64,000 nt of DNA from Deltaproteobacteria bacterium. Lineage in GTDB: Bacteria > Desulfobacterota > DSM-4660 > Desulfatiglandales > HGW-15. Positions 37,414 through 46,149 of this stretch are shown here, in pieces. The position numbers and the translations under genes were made by a program. Positions within the stretch are counted from its first letter, which is position 1, and the number at the start of each line of letters is the position of its first letter. The stretch lies in the NCBI GenBank assembly GCA_016930835.1, contig JAFGGA010000204.1, forward strand, positions 20,801 to 84,800, given 5' to 3'. The notes under the pieces are model-generated. The model had not been told where the DNA came from. It searched no databases and saw nothing but the letters and a program-made list of their open reading frames with translations.

Positions 37414-38942
37414 ACAGTCATGAACCTGAATTGTTTAAGATCCTGATCGTGGATGATGAACCCACGATTATCGAAACCCTAAGGTCTTTTCTACAGAACC
37501 TGGATATTGGCCAAGTCACCGGGGCCGACTGTGGCGAAGAGGCCCTGGAATATGTAGAGCAAAATCAGTACGATTATATCTTTATTGATCTGATGATGCC
37601 GGGAATGAACGGCATTGATTTGCTAAAAAAAATCCAACCGTATCACTACCCGACAAACATCATCATCATGACCGGGTACCCTTCCATGAACGCCGTAATC
37701 GATTCCATGCACAACGGAGCGGCGGATTTTCTTGTCAAGCCTTTTCAATTTGATGACATCAAGGTTGTTTTAAAAAGACTCCAGAGACTTCGCGACCTAA
37801 AGGAAAAAAACTGGGCCCTTCATCAGGAATTGGGGGAGAAAAAAAAGGTTGAAGAACTCAATGAACAGCTGGGGCGAAGGATCCATCTGCAAACGATTTT
37901 ATTCAATATCGTAAATTCCTTGTCGGAGATGAATCAACCCAACGAGATCTATCGTTACCTGGTTGATAAAGCGGTTGAATCATGCATTGCGGAAAAGGCC
38001 TGCTTCATGATCTATGATCGGGAAGAGGCCAAACTCCTCGTTCTTTCTCAAAAAGGGTTGGGATTGGCTCCGGGTGTCAAGGCGGACCTAACCAGCGGCT
38101 CGAACGGAAAACGAATGATAGACGGTGTTTTCATCCAATCGCATTTTGGAAAGGCCTTTACCGGAAAAATTCCCCTGGACAAGCCATACACATTCGATGG
38201 GTTAATATCCGTTCCGTTCAATATCCGAAATGAGCCATTCGGTGTACTTTTGGTTGCCGATAAAAAGGAAGGCATTCCATTTGATAAAGAGGATGAATTT
38301 ATCCTCCAATTTTTATCCAAAAAAGCTGCCTTGAACATCGAGAACATGGCCCTTTATGGGAACCTGAAGGAGAATCTCCTGGCCTCCTTCATGTCTCTTG
38401 TGAGCGCCATCGAAGCCAAGGACTCCTATACCCAGCAACACTCTTCCAGGGTCACCGACCTCTCCATCAAACTGGCTAAAAAAATGAGGTGTTCACCGGA
38501 GGATATCAAAAGGCTAGAGTTGACGGGTCCACTCCATGACATCGGCAAGATCGGCATTCAGGACAGTATTTTAAATAAGCCGGGCAGCCTGACGGATGAT
38601 GAATTCGCCCAGATCAAGACCCATCCCTTGATCGGCGTGAATATTGTTAGCCCCCTTGGTTTGGATAAAGGAGAGGTTGCCATCATCAGAAACCACCATG
38701 AACGTTGGGATGGCCGGGGCTATCCTGACGGCCTTTCAGGTGAGAAGATACCACGTGTCTCCCGAATCCTCGCTGTAGCCGACGCATTCGATGCCATGAG
38801 CTCAAGCAGGGCTTACCGTCAAGCGCTCCCCTTCATTGTGTGTATCCATGAACTGGAGAGGAATAGCGGCACCCAGTTCGACCCGGAAGTGGTGAAGGCC
38901 GCGCTTGCCGTTTTCAAAAATGAAGGTTACTCCTCGCGCTAA
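37377..38942 (+). CDS. Receiver - GAF - HD-GYP phosphodiesterase
   Basis: 521 residues from a GTG inside the preceding gene, with GAGGAG upstream. Receiver ~20-140 (ILIVDDEP, IFIDLMMPGMNG, MTGYPS, LVKPF). A coiled coil leads to a GAF-like domain ~185-330. The HD-GYP domain covers ~335-500: LHDIGKIGI metal-binding HD and RNHHERWDGRGYPDG. HD-GYP enzymes hydrolyse cyclic di-GMP, here under phosphorylation control. Together with the adjacent PilZ protein it forms a c-di-GMP unit next to the flagellar genes. Confidence 0.92.
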   Translation: MQNKAFQEYQSLDSHEPELFKILIVDDEPTIIETLRSFLQNLDIGQVTGADCGEEALEYVEQNQYDYIFIDLMMPGMNGIDLLKKIQPYHYPTNIIIMTGYPSMNAVIDSMHNGAADFLVKPFQFDDIKVVLKRLQRLRDLKEKNWALHQELGEKKKVEELNEQLGRRIHLQTILFNIVNSLSEMNQPNEIYRYLVDKAVESCIAEKACFMIYDREEAKLLVLSQKGLGLAPGVKADLTSGSNGKRMIDGVFIQSHFGKAFTGKIPLDKPYTFDGLISVPFNIRNEPFGVLLVADKKEGIPFDKEDEFILQFLSKKAALNIENMALYGNLKENLLASFMSLVSAIEAKDSYTQQHSSRVTDLSIKLAKKMRCSPEDIKRLELTGPLHDIGKIGIQDSILNKPGSLTDDEFAQIKTHPLIGVNIVSPLGLDKGEVAIIRNHHERWDGRGYPDGLSGEKIPRVSRILAVADAFDAMSSSRAYRQALPFIVCIHELERNSGTQFDPEVVKAALAVFKNEGYSSR

Positions 38943-38952
38943 AAAATTTATT

Positions 38953-38983
38953 ATTCTTTATTCACCTGTTTTATGATATAATA
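38953..38983 (+). promoter_or_regulatory. Possible extended -10 promoter
   Basis: TGATATAAT (38975-38983) is an extended -10 element; the upstream -35 is weak. It would serve the PilZ/kinase-like pair starting at 39180. Confidence 0.4.
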
Positions 38984-39179
38984 CATCGAATCAATTCGGG
39001 AGAAAACCGATCAACCCCTTTGAATGAAAATGCTTCCACTGGATCCCCTTAATGAGCATACCATGACATGCCTTTTCAGCCAAAATGCTTCAATATCCAC
39101 GATTTTCGCCCACGATGGCATGGAATTTTTCATTCAAAGGATTACTCGAATACCATTTTTTTTAAAGCGTTAGATAACT

Positions 39180-39758
39180 ATGGCACACTCCACAAAAAAC
39201 AGACGCAATCATTATCGAGTCGAAATTCATATCCCCGTACACTGGCGTTTCCTGGACAATCAAGAGATTCATCTTGTTAAAGATGGTCTTGGGCAGACCA
39301 TATTTAAGCAAGACGACCTCCGCACCCCCATTGATGAATATCTGAAGCAGGTCATACCGGATTCCCCGGAAGAACAGATCTTCCGCTCTCTCCAGTATCT
39401 AGATAATAAGTTGGATTATTTGATTGAGCAGGTCCTTTTGAGATCAACCGATGGCCTCATGGTCCGGGGTGAGATCATTGAACTGAGTGCATCGGGGATT
39501 AAATTCATTTCACGGGAACCCATACCCATCGGGACCTACCTGGTGATGAATATGATTATCCCGGGGACCATTCAATATCAGATTAACTTTGTAACGGAAG
39601 TAATGAGGGCTGAACAAAGAGATCACGACACCGTCATGGCAGCCAATATCATCTACATCGATAAAGATACCCAAGAATCAATCATCAAGGTTATCTTTCA
39701 AAGACAGCGTGAAGACATACGGAGAACAACAGATTCGGAGGAAATAAATGTTGATTGA
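39180..39758 (+). CDS. PilZ domain protein
   Basis: 192 residues. The PilZ signature for c-di-GMP is present: RRNHYRVEI near the N-terminus (arginines of the RxxxR motif) and ELSASGIKF (D/NxSxxG-type) at ~103. Between them is an unusual ~70-residue insert (LVKDGLGQTIFKQDD, PEEQIFRSLQYLDNKLDYLI), as in some multi-domain PilZ adaptors. The stop overlaps the next start. Probably a c-di-GMP receptor affecting motility. Confidence 0.82.
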   Translation: MAHSTKNRRNHYRVEIHIPVHWRFLDNQEIHLVKDGLGQTIFKQDDLRTPIDEYLKQVIPDSPEEQIFRSLQYLDNKLDYLIEQVLLRSTDGLMVRGEIIELSASGIKFISREPIPIGTYLVMNMIIPGTIQYQINFVTEVMRAEQRDHDTVMAANIIYIDKDTQESIIKVIFQRQREDIRRTTDSEEINVD

Positions 39759-40491
39759 AATACCCCTATGGGACCTTATTCCTTTATATCGTTGGGCTTC
39801 TCTGGGCAAAGTAATAGGCGGATTGGTGCATAATTTAAATGGCCCCCTGCAAAATATAGGATTGGACATCGAGATGACTAAACATCTTCTCTCCAACACC
39901 AAACCTTTGGGTGAAACCGAGCTGAAAACCGTTTTGACCCGTATCAGACGCATGGGAGAAGAGTTCGAGCGAATTGACCAATTGATAAAGACCGCCGCCG
40001 TAAGGGCTAGTCAGGATGATGATTATTTCAATTTCCTGCACATGAATGAGTTCATCAAGCAAGAATTCGACTTTTGCAGGAACAACCTTTATTTTAAGCA
40101 CAATGTGCAGACGGAGTTCAAATTTCAAAAAAATCTTCCCACCCTGAGAAACCTGCCGAAGGATCTCATAATGGCCTTAAGCGCTTTCATACATACCTTT
40201 GTGGATGAGTTGGAGGATCGAAAGATAAAAAGGCTGTTCATCAAGACATCCATGAACACCAATCTAAAAATCACGCTCGAGACAAAGGATGGGCATTTAT
40301 CCGATCAGTTCATGGATCAACTTGACCGTGAAATCAACGACTCGCCGGCTTTAAGCATGGATGATCACAAGATAGACATCCTGTTCCCCTTGATCATTTT
40401 TCACAAGACAGGTGTTTTGGCCTCAGGTAAAAAATCGTCAACCGGCTCAAAAATTTCCCTCCAGATTCCTATGCATAATCCCCCCGCTTAA
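39748..40491 (+). CDS. Degenerate histidine-kinase-like protein
   Basis: 247 residues, overlapping the PilZ gene by 11 bases, with GGAGG before ATG. The N-terminal helix pair resembles a HisKA H-box (GKVIGGLVHNLNGPLQNIGL). The following region is the size of a HATPase domain but shows no N-box or glycine-rich lid, so ATP binding is doubtful. It may act as a phosphotransfer or scaffold protein. Its end overlaps the convergent gene at 40469 by 23 bases. Confidence 0.65.
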   Translation: MLIEIPLWDLIPLYRWASLGKVIGGLVHNLNGPLQNIGLDIEMTKHLLSNTKPLGETELKTVLTRIRRMGEEFERIDQLIKTAAVRASQDDDYFNFLHMNEFIKQEFDFCRNNLYFKHNVQTEFKFQKNLPTLRNLPKDLIMALSAFIHTFVDELEDRKIKRLFIKTSMNTNLKITLETKDGHLSDQFMDQLDREINDSPALSMDDHKIDILFPLIIFHKTGVLASGKKSSTGSKISLQIPMHNPPA

Positions 40492-40948
40492 ATCTCGTGA
40501 TTTCCTTGCCTAATGTAATGGATAGATCGGTGATCACGGATTTCAACGTTCCCGGTATTCCGGGCATTGCTTCCATCTCACGCAAAAAATCCAATCGGCC
40601 TTCAAGATGATCCATTAAAGGATCAAGATCATGAATAGGTATGGAATCATCCGCTAGTCTGGCGGCATAAAAATCCACCATATCAAGGGTCTCATACAGC
40701 GATTTTAGAAGTTCGTTTTTCTGGGTCGACGCCATGGATGGTGTTTTATTTTCCACTCCATTAAGGATCTGGACACCACTCAGAATGGGGCCCATGCCCT
40801 CATTGGTCTTGTTGACCCTGCGGGTTTCCCCGGATGGGGTGGTCAACTGCTCCATGATACTCTGAAAATTACCTGAAGCAGTCTTTTTTCTGCTGGTTTG
40901 TTTGTCAATATGTGACGAAACAGGCCCTTGGACTTCATGTATCTTCAT
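40469..40948 (-). CDS. Unrecognised, probable motility-associated protein
   Basis: 159 residues with a strong AGAAGGAGG ribosome site. It starts MKIHEVQGPVSSHIDKQ, a style common among flagellar accessory proteins. The N-terminal ~75 residues are polar and probably disordered; the C-terminal half is helical (NELLKSLYETLDMVDFYAAR, LMDHLEGRLDFLREMEA). No signal peptide or membrane segment. A sigma-54 promoter lies directly upstream, linking it to the flagellar regulon. FlgN/FlgM-like roles are possible but not shown. Confidence 0.65.
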   Translation of the reverse strand: MKIHEVQGPVSSHIDKQTSRKKTASGNFQSIMEQLTTPSGETRRVNKTNEGMGPILSGVQILNGVENKTPSMASTQKNELLKSLYETLDMVDFYAARLADDSIPIHDLDPLMDHLEGRLDFLREMEAMPGIPGTLKSVITDLSITLGKEITRFKRGDYA

Positions 40949-41005
40949 GATTACCTCCTTCTACGATAATCACTCTATGGTTCTTCATTATGACTCCCAT
41001 AAAGA

Positions 41006-41021
41006 TGCAAATCGACTGCCA
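41006..41021 (-). promoter_or_regulatory. Sigma-54 promoter
   Basis: On the minus strand TGGCAGTCGATTTGCA: GG and GC ten bases apart, one mismatch to TGGCAC-N5-TTGCA. It predicts transcription start near 40994 and a ~46-base leader for the gene at 40469-40948. Confidence 0.72.
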
Positions 41022-41203
41022 TAGGCCGCTGAGCAAATGGTTTTCACACCTTTTTTTAATTGGAGGGTTTTTCATTGAAATTAAACCATGATATCAATAA
41101 GTTATAATAGAAAAACCAGTGGGAAAAATCCCCTATTCGATTTCTGAACCGGAGTAAATCCTTCTGGGTGTCAAAATGTGTTCGGGAGGTAGGTATTTTA
41201 TTC

Positions 41204-41330
41204 CTACCGGGCCATCATCTCAAGCACTGTTTTGGTCATGTTTCGCAGTGTTTCTACCTTATCCACAGCCCCGAGCCTGATGGTCTCCGTTCCGCCAGTC
41301 GATGCACCGATGGCACTGAACGACCAATGC
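41204..41330 (-). pseudogene. cheB: cheB remnant (internal deletion)
   Basis: In one minus frame, AIGASTGGTE (the catalytic-Ser loop of the CheB methylesterase) is joined directly to IRLGAVDKVETLRNMTK, which is CheB C-terminal sequence, followed by a stop at 41204. About 150-170 residues that should lie between, including the catalytic His and Asp, are missing. An intact cheB exists at 50042-51193. Confidence 0.7.
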
Positions 41331-41528
41331 CAGAGCAAACGGGCTATCATTGAGCGTATTGACGGAAACATTAGAAGTCTTTTGAATCCCTTTCAGATCC
41401 GCCAAGGCACTGTCGAACGAAACCACTTTCATATCGGGATCTTCCGCAACAGCCATTATTTTATGGGCCATCCGCGGGATCGGTTTGAATTTCTCGATAT
41501 CTTTAATGATCGTCTTAACGTCGTTCAT
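41330..41528 (-). pseudogene. HDOD-domain gene remnant
   Basis: An intact ribosome site (GGGGAGG) and ATG begin MNDVKTIIKDIEKFKPIPRM and AHKIMAVAEDPDMK, the start of an HDOD signalling protein. After about 45 residues family similarity stops (KGIQKTSNVSVN onwards), and the frame then runs into the cheB fragment out of register. The HDOD core is absent. The start overlaps the stop of the cheD remnant, as expected for a former operon. Confidence 0.6.
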
Positions 41529-41850
41529 ATCTCAACCTCCCCATTACCTGAAATCTTGATCCAGACCTTGCCGTCTTTGACTGCCAGTTTAATGGTTCGA
41601 TTGACCACCCCTCCCAAGTCTTCATAATCGATCATCACGCTATTTTCCCAAAGCATTTTTCGAACAGCCATATCATTGCGTGTTCCGATATTAAAAAATC
41701 CTTGTTGGTCAAGAATCTGCGCACCTCCCGCCACAACGACCTTCATCCACTCTTTCTTAGCGCCCAGATTATAGGCTGATTGAAAAAGGCTCGGCAGGCC
41801 GGTATCGCAAAACATAAAAGGGTTGGCTCTCGCTTTATGGGAATGATAGA
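41525..41850 (-). pseudogene. cheD: cheD remnant lacking catalytic N-terminus
   Basis: ARANPFMFCDTGLPSLFQSA, KVVVAGGAQILDQ, FFNIGTRNDMA and YEDLGGVVNRTI are the central and C-terminal parts of the CheD receptor deamidase. The N-terminal third with the catalytic Cys and His is missing: upstream the frame passes into cheA sequence around 41840. CheD normally deamidates chemoreceptors and stimulates CheC, so this copy should be inactive. Confidence 0.75.
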
Positions 41851-42690
41851 TTTTTCCTCCCCGGCCCTTATGATCATGCCTTCCATGATGGCAAGAGTAA
41901 GCGGCAGACTGATTCGGAAGGTTGATCCCCGACCCGGATTGGAGCTGATTTCCACCCGGCCTTTTCGCAATTCAATATTTTTTTAACCACGTCCATACCC
42001 ACCCCGCGTCTGGAAACATCCGTCACCTTTGTTGCCGTTGAAAAACCCGATTGAAAAATCAGGTTATGGATTTCCAGATCACTCATTCTCGTTTCATCGA
42101 CAATCAGATTGTTTGTTTTTGCTTTCTGAATAATCTTTTCTTTATCCAACCCTCGCCCATCATCCATAATCTCAGGATAATATTTGCTCCGAGATGATAG
42201 GCCTTCAGATGAGAGGCTCCCCTTCGCGGCTTTCCAATCTTTTCCCGTTCATCGGGAAACTCGATACCATGGTCTATTGCATTGCGGATCATATGCACCA
42301 TGGGCTCATAAAATTCTTCCACTGCATTGCGATCGATTTCAGTCTCCTGGCCGAACATGAGAAGATCCACTTCTTTGCCGGCCTTTCTAGCCAGATCCCT
42401 CACCAACTTGACCATCTTCTAAAAGAAGAAAATCACTACTCCCGTCGAAAATGAGCTTTTCCAAGTGGATGTGTAAGGCTTGGATCAGGTCTGAAAAGAG
42501 GGTGTGGCCCGATTGCCTGACGAGCCCTTCCAACGTCTGGGTATCCTTTATAAGCTTTCCCAAAACCGGGAGATCTCCCGGCTCCAATGTGATGACGTGA
42601 AGTGCGATCTTTTCAATAATCTTATCAATCGTCGTAATAGAACGCGGCATCTGGATCCAGACTCCTGATTGAAGGTAACAACCAGATGGA
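41840..42690 (-). pseudogene. cheA: cheA remnant with frameshifts and deletions
   Basis: Pieces of a CheA kinase lie in order in shifting minus frames: WIQMPRSITTIDKIIEK (42660 region), MVKLVRDLARKAGKEV and MIRNAIDHGIE (N-box, 42415-42290), MDDGRGLDKEKIIQKAK (G1, from 42167), SRRGVGMDVVKK (G2) and then RGSTFRISLPLTLAIMEGMI (41970-41880). One-base losses explain the breaks near 42130 and in a run of seven A near 41979. The P5 domain after EEKSI is gone. A different, intact cheA is at 53384. Confidence 0.8.
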
Positions 42691-42812
42691 TGCTCGAAAA
42701 AACACGGATAGACACATCGATTGGCGTTGTGGCGGGATTCGAGTACTCTGCTTTAGGGACTCGGAAAAATGTTATTGGGTAACCAAGCCTTAGACTCCCG
42801 AAAAAATAAGAA

Positions 42813-43196
42813 CTAGGCTCCAAAGACCTTTTTTAATTTTTCATTAAAGGTTTCCGGGGTAAAAGGCTTAACGATATAATTGCTCACTCCGGCCTTAACC
42901 GCTTCAACAACGTTCTCTTTTTGTCCTTCGGCCGTAACCATTAAGAAAGGGATAGCCTTGAGACCACCATCCTCCCTGACGGCCTTTAAGAGATCCAACC
43001 CGCTCATATTCGGCATATTCCAATCCGATACGATCAATCCCACCTTTTCTTTTTTCAGTTCCTCAAGGGCGGTGGTGCCGTCTTCCGCTTCAATGATATT
43101 CGTGAATCCCAGTTGCTTGAGAACACCCTTTACAATCCGCCTCATGGTTGCAAAATCATCAACCACCAAAATTTTCATGGATGTATCAATGGACAT
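42813..43196 (-). CDS. cheY: Chemotaxis response regulator CheY
   Basis: 127 residues from the ATG at 43196 (GGGAGG seven bases upstream; a TTG two codons earlier is less likely). Stand-alone receiver: KILVVDDFATMRRIV, phosphoacceptor Asp in LIVSDWNMPNMSG, Thr in FLMVTAEG, Lys in YIVKPFTPE, all diagnostic of CheY. Phospho-CheY binds FliM/FliN at the motor switch. It lies 54 bases downstream of cheZ. The decayed cheA operon follows. Confidence 0.95.
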   Translation of the reverse strand: MSIDTSMKILVVDDFATMRRIVKGVLKQLGFTNIIEAEDGTTALEELKKEKVGLIVSDWNMPNMSGLDLLKAVREDGGLKAIPFLMVTAEGQKENVVEAVKAGVSNYIVKPFTPETFNEKLKKVFGA

Positions 43197-43250
43197 ATTC
43201 AATCCTCCCGATCACTATTTCATCTAAAAGTCTTATCGCTTTTGATTTTT

Positions 43251-44354
43251 CTATAAACTCGCCAATAAATCATCAATACCCGCCTGATCCAAACCTTCTC
43301 CAGCCCGTTGGGGACCTTTCAACTCATTCAAAAAGGCCTCCACGTCTTGATTTAGATCCGCGTAGGTTTTTGTTGGATCTTCTTTATGTTTTTGAAGCCT
43401 TATTCCAAAAGAGACGATCAATTCTTCAATGCGGAGTTCCATGGACCTTACCAATTTGATGATCTTTTGTATCCTCTGTCCAACGAGATCCTGGAAACTC
43501 AAGGGCTCCATCATGTTTAAAGACAAGGTCTCGATATTCTTTAATACGGCCATCTGCTTGTTGATCACATCAAGGGTTTCATCCAATGTAATGGTTGTCG
43601 CGGCAGCCTCATGATTTCCGTTTCCATTAACAAAAGATTCTAAGAACTTATACTGTTTATTCGCCATTTCCATTTGATCTTCATTGATATCCATGATCTT
43701 CATGGTACTGTCTTCAAGGGTTTCATTGATTCCCTCCAATTGATTGCTGGCCTCCGGGATATCCTTAGAAGCGATCTCGACAATCTCGGGTTCGATCTTT
43801 TTTTGAATATCTTTCCGAAAATCGATCAACTCCCTGGCCACATCTTTTATCTTTCCGGAAAAATCCATGGTCAACAGCTCAAAAAATTCCCCCTCCCTAA
43901 GTTTATGGATCATATCTTTAAGGATTTCGATATCCTCCTGTCCCAGGTCTCCCATGCGTATCTTATGATCAATCTCCTGGATGATGACTTGACTGGGTTC
44001 CCTTTGTTTTTCGGACCCCGGCATATATTCATGGCACAAATGCTCACGGCCCGACGAGTCAATGCCCGTTAAAATATGGTTGGAAAGCTCCTTGACATTA
44101 AAAAGCAGATGATAGTTGTAGGCATTAAATGTGATTCCTGAATGGAGTATAATGAAGAATGCCTTGATATTTTCTTTATTCATCAGGCCTTGAACAGGGT
44201 GGACTTGACCCTCATATTCAAGATACAGGCCTGAATCATCGCCTGAAAAAACGAGATTGGCCTTTTCCCGATCAATAATTCTTTGAATATCTTCCATCCG
44301 GAAGGCAACACGCTCTAAATCGCCATCCAAATTGGCCATGATCATGTTGTTCAT
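43251..44354 (-). CDS. cheZ: Protein phosphatase CheZ
   Basis: 367 residues from the ATG at 44354 (TGGAGG eight bases upstream; GTG 44369 overlaps that site). The long four-helix CheZ core contains PLSFQDLVGQRIQKI with the catalytic Asp and Gln spaced as in CheZ, and the C-terminus QAGIDDLLASL is the CheY-binding tail. The N-terminal ~130 residues are extra compared with enteric CheZ (~214 residues). It removes phosphate from CheY to reset signalling. Confidence 0.9.
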   Translation of the reverse strand: MNNMIMANLDGDLERVAFRMEDIQRIIDREKANLVFSGDDSGLYLEYEGQVHPVQGLMNKENIKAFFIILHSGITFNAYNYHLLFNVKELSNHILTGIDSSGREHLCHEYMPGSEKQREPSQVIIQEIDHKIRMGDLGQEDIEILKDMIHKLREGEFFELLTMDFSGKIKDVARELIDFRKDIQKKIEPEIVEIASKDIPEASNQLEGINETLEDSTMKIMDINEDQMEMANKQYKFLESFVNGNGNHEAAATTITLDETLDVINKQMAVLKNIETLSLNMMEPLSFQDLVGQRIQKIIKLVRSMELRIEELIVSFGIRLQKHKEDPTKTYADLNQDVEAFLNELKGPQRAGEGLDQAGIDDLLASL

Positions 44355-44471
44355 GATACCATCCTCCACTTGATTGATCGGCTACGTAATTATCCGGTTT
44401 GAATTGGATTGGAATTACGTTTGGGAATAAAAGGGCTCCATTCCGTATTCCATCATGCTTTTCTGAAAAGA

Positions 44472-44487
44472 AGCAAAATGCGTACCA
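44472..44487 (-). promoter_or_regulatory. Sigma-54 promoter for cheZ-cheY
   Basis: Minus-strand TGGTACGCATTTTGCT: GG and GC ten bases apart, one mismatch from TGGCAC-N5-TTGCW. About 105 bases upstream of the chosen cheZ start. Confidence 0.6.
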
Positions 44488-44566
44488 ATGATCTTTTTGA
44501 ATCCTTTGTTTAATCGTCAATAATTTAAGATAGTTGGAAACTAGTTTGGATAAGAGGCTGAGATGT

Positions 44567-45238
44567 TCATCGATTATTTTTCTCGATAGCCACTATTTCG
44601 TCAAATAACTTGACTTTAACCGGTTGAAAAATGACATAACGTATGGGTAATATCATTTCTTCGCGGGCTACATTTCTTTTATCATATTGATAGTCGATTT
44701 TTTCCGGCCTCAAATAGACAATGATGTCCAAAGGATGACTGGTTGCCACGTTGGGTCGGGAGGCAACAACGGATTGAATGCGCCCCGTTAGGATGGATTG
44801 ACCTTTCCTGGAAATCCCTGAACGGATAAAGGGTGTGGGTTGGGGGAGACTATCCTCTTCAAGGATAATTCCGGGATATTTGCCCATGCCTTTCTTCCGG
44901 GAAACCGTACATTGCATGTTCCAAACAAAAAGCGTTTCTTCATTGTAAGTTCGAGCCCTTTCCATTAGGTCTTCTTTCAGTCTAAGCAGGGTGCTCTTGG
45001 TAAACATCTCTGATGGCTTGTGGGCGGTGAAAGATGATCTCCCCAATTCATAGGTAAGGTCCTCCATGTCTTCTTCATTCATCTCTTCACCACTAAGCCC
45101 ATAATAGATACAAAAAACAGTTTCCTCATCCAAAGGTAAATTTTCGGCCCGCGAGTTCGGAACCTGAATCATTAGGCAAAAAAAACCCGTAAAAAGCGAA
45201 ACAAACATGGAAAAGATTATGTTTTGAAAGAATCTCAT
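44567..45238 (-). CDS. Secreted/periplasmic protein of unknown function
   Basis: 223 residues with an N-terminal signal-peptide-like segment (IIFSMFVSLFTGFFCLMIQV, then polar NSRAEN). The mature part is acidic then beta-rich (GIILEEDSLPQPTPFIRSG, HPLDIIVYLRPEKID). No known motif recognised. The start overlaps the stop of the M23 peptidase gene by one base, so it is co-transcribed and probably acts with it in the envelope. Confidence 0.7.
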   Translation of the reverse strand: MRFFQNIIFSMFVSLFTGFFCLMIQVPNSRAENLPLDEETVFCIYYGLSGEEMNEEDMEDLTYELGRSSFTAHKPSEMFTKSTLLRLKEDLMERARTYNEETLFVWNMQCTVSRKKGMGKYPGIILEEDSLPQPTPFIRSGISRKGQSILTGRIQSVVASRPNVATSHPLDIIVYLRPEKIDYQYDKRNVAREEMILPIRYVIFQPVKVKLFDEIVAIEKNNR

Positions 45239-46149
45239 TATCCTTTTACATCCAGGATATATTGCATGGGATTGGCCGGTCGGTTACCGATCAACACGCC
45301 ATAGTGGAGATGATGGCTTGTTGACATTCCCGTATTGCCCATTATACCGATTACCTCGCCCCGCCTAACCAAAGCATTTTCATCGACTGATATTTTCTTT
45401 AAATGACCATATATGGTCTTTATATTATCTATATGCTGGATTAAAATATGATTTCCTAACCATCTATCATACCCTGTCCTGATCACTATACCGTCCGCGG
45501 GTGCAATGATCTTTGTATCTTTTGGCCCGAGGATATCGATCCCTGCATGGAATTCATGCTTGCCGGTTATGGGATTTGTACGCCATCCAAATCCCGAAGA
45601 GATCCTTGGATTTTGATAATCGACCGGAATGATATTCGGCGTATTTTGCCATTTTTCTTCTTTTTTTGCGGATAATTGATTGAAAACATCATAATTGGTA
45701 GAGAGCGTATCCAATTTTTCAGAGAGACTCTTTCTCGAAGGAATAAGCCCTTTATAGAGTTTGGCGTCAGGATCCGTTCGATCCTTTTCTATCTCTTTTA
45801 GATCGATACCAAATGTCCCACCGCTGCCAACGATCTGGGCAAGAGATTGGTGACCTTCCATGCCAAAATAGGATTTTAGACTATCTTCCTTCTCTTCTAT
45901 TTCACTCAAACGCAATTTGAGATAATGAAGAGAAACATTTTCTTCATGCAGCGCAGCTCTTTTACTTTCCAGATCATCATTTTTTGAAATCAATTCAAAT
46001 AGACCGGTTTCCAATACCGGCACGGAACATGTACATAAAAAAACGACAAAAACGAAGAGTTTTATCAGTGCCGTATGTACGCTAAAGGTATACACCTTGC
46101 CGGAGCCGTTTTCAGATATCCAAATGATTCGAGATCTGTTACATGCCAT
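45238..46149 (-). CDS. M23 family metallopeptidase (LytM-type), membrane anchored
   Basis: 303 residues. Signal-anchor ~27-50 (LIKLFVFVVFLCTCSVPV), coiled coil ~55-95, then the peptidase domain from ~200: SSGFGWRTNPITGKHEFH, HAGIDI (zinc ligands His and Asp), GHLKK, and HLHYGV with the HxH pair. All catalytic residues are present. It likely cleaves peptidoglycan cross-links, perhaps for flagellar assembly, since a sigma-28-like promoter precedes it. GGGAGAAAG ribosome site. Confidence 0.9.
   Translation of the reverse strand: MACNRSRIIWISENGSGKVYTFSVHTALIKLFVFVVFLCTCSVPVLETGLFELISKNDDLESKRAALHEENVSLHYLKLRLSEIEEKEDSLKSYFGMEGHQSLAQIVGSGGTFGIDLKEIEKDRTDPDAKLYKGLIPSRKSLSEKLDTLSTNYDVFNQLSAKKEEKWQNTPNIIPVDYQNPRISSGFGWRTNPITGKHEFHAGIDILGPKDTKIIAPADGIVIRTGYDRWLGNHILIQHIDNIKTIYGHLKKISVDENALVRRGEVIGIMGNTGMSTSHHLHYGVLIGNRPANPMQYILDVKG

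Noticed and set aside
42548..42823. 91-codon minus ORF between cheY and the cheA remnant
   Set aside because: Most of it is not protein-like; only its inner part overlaps the decayed cheA sequence in a neighbouring frame.
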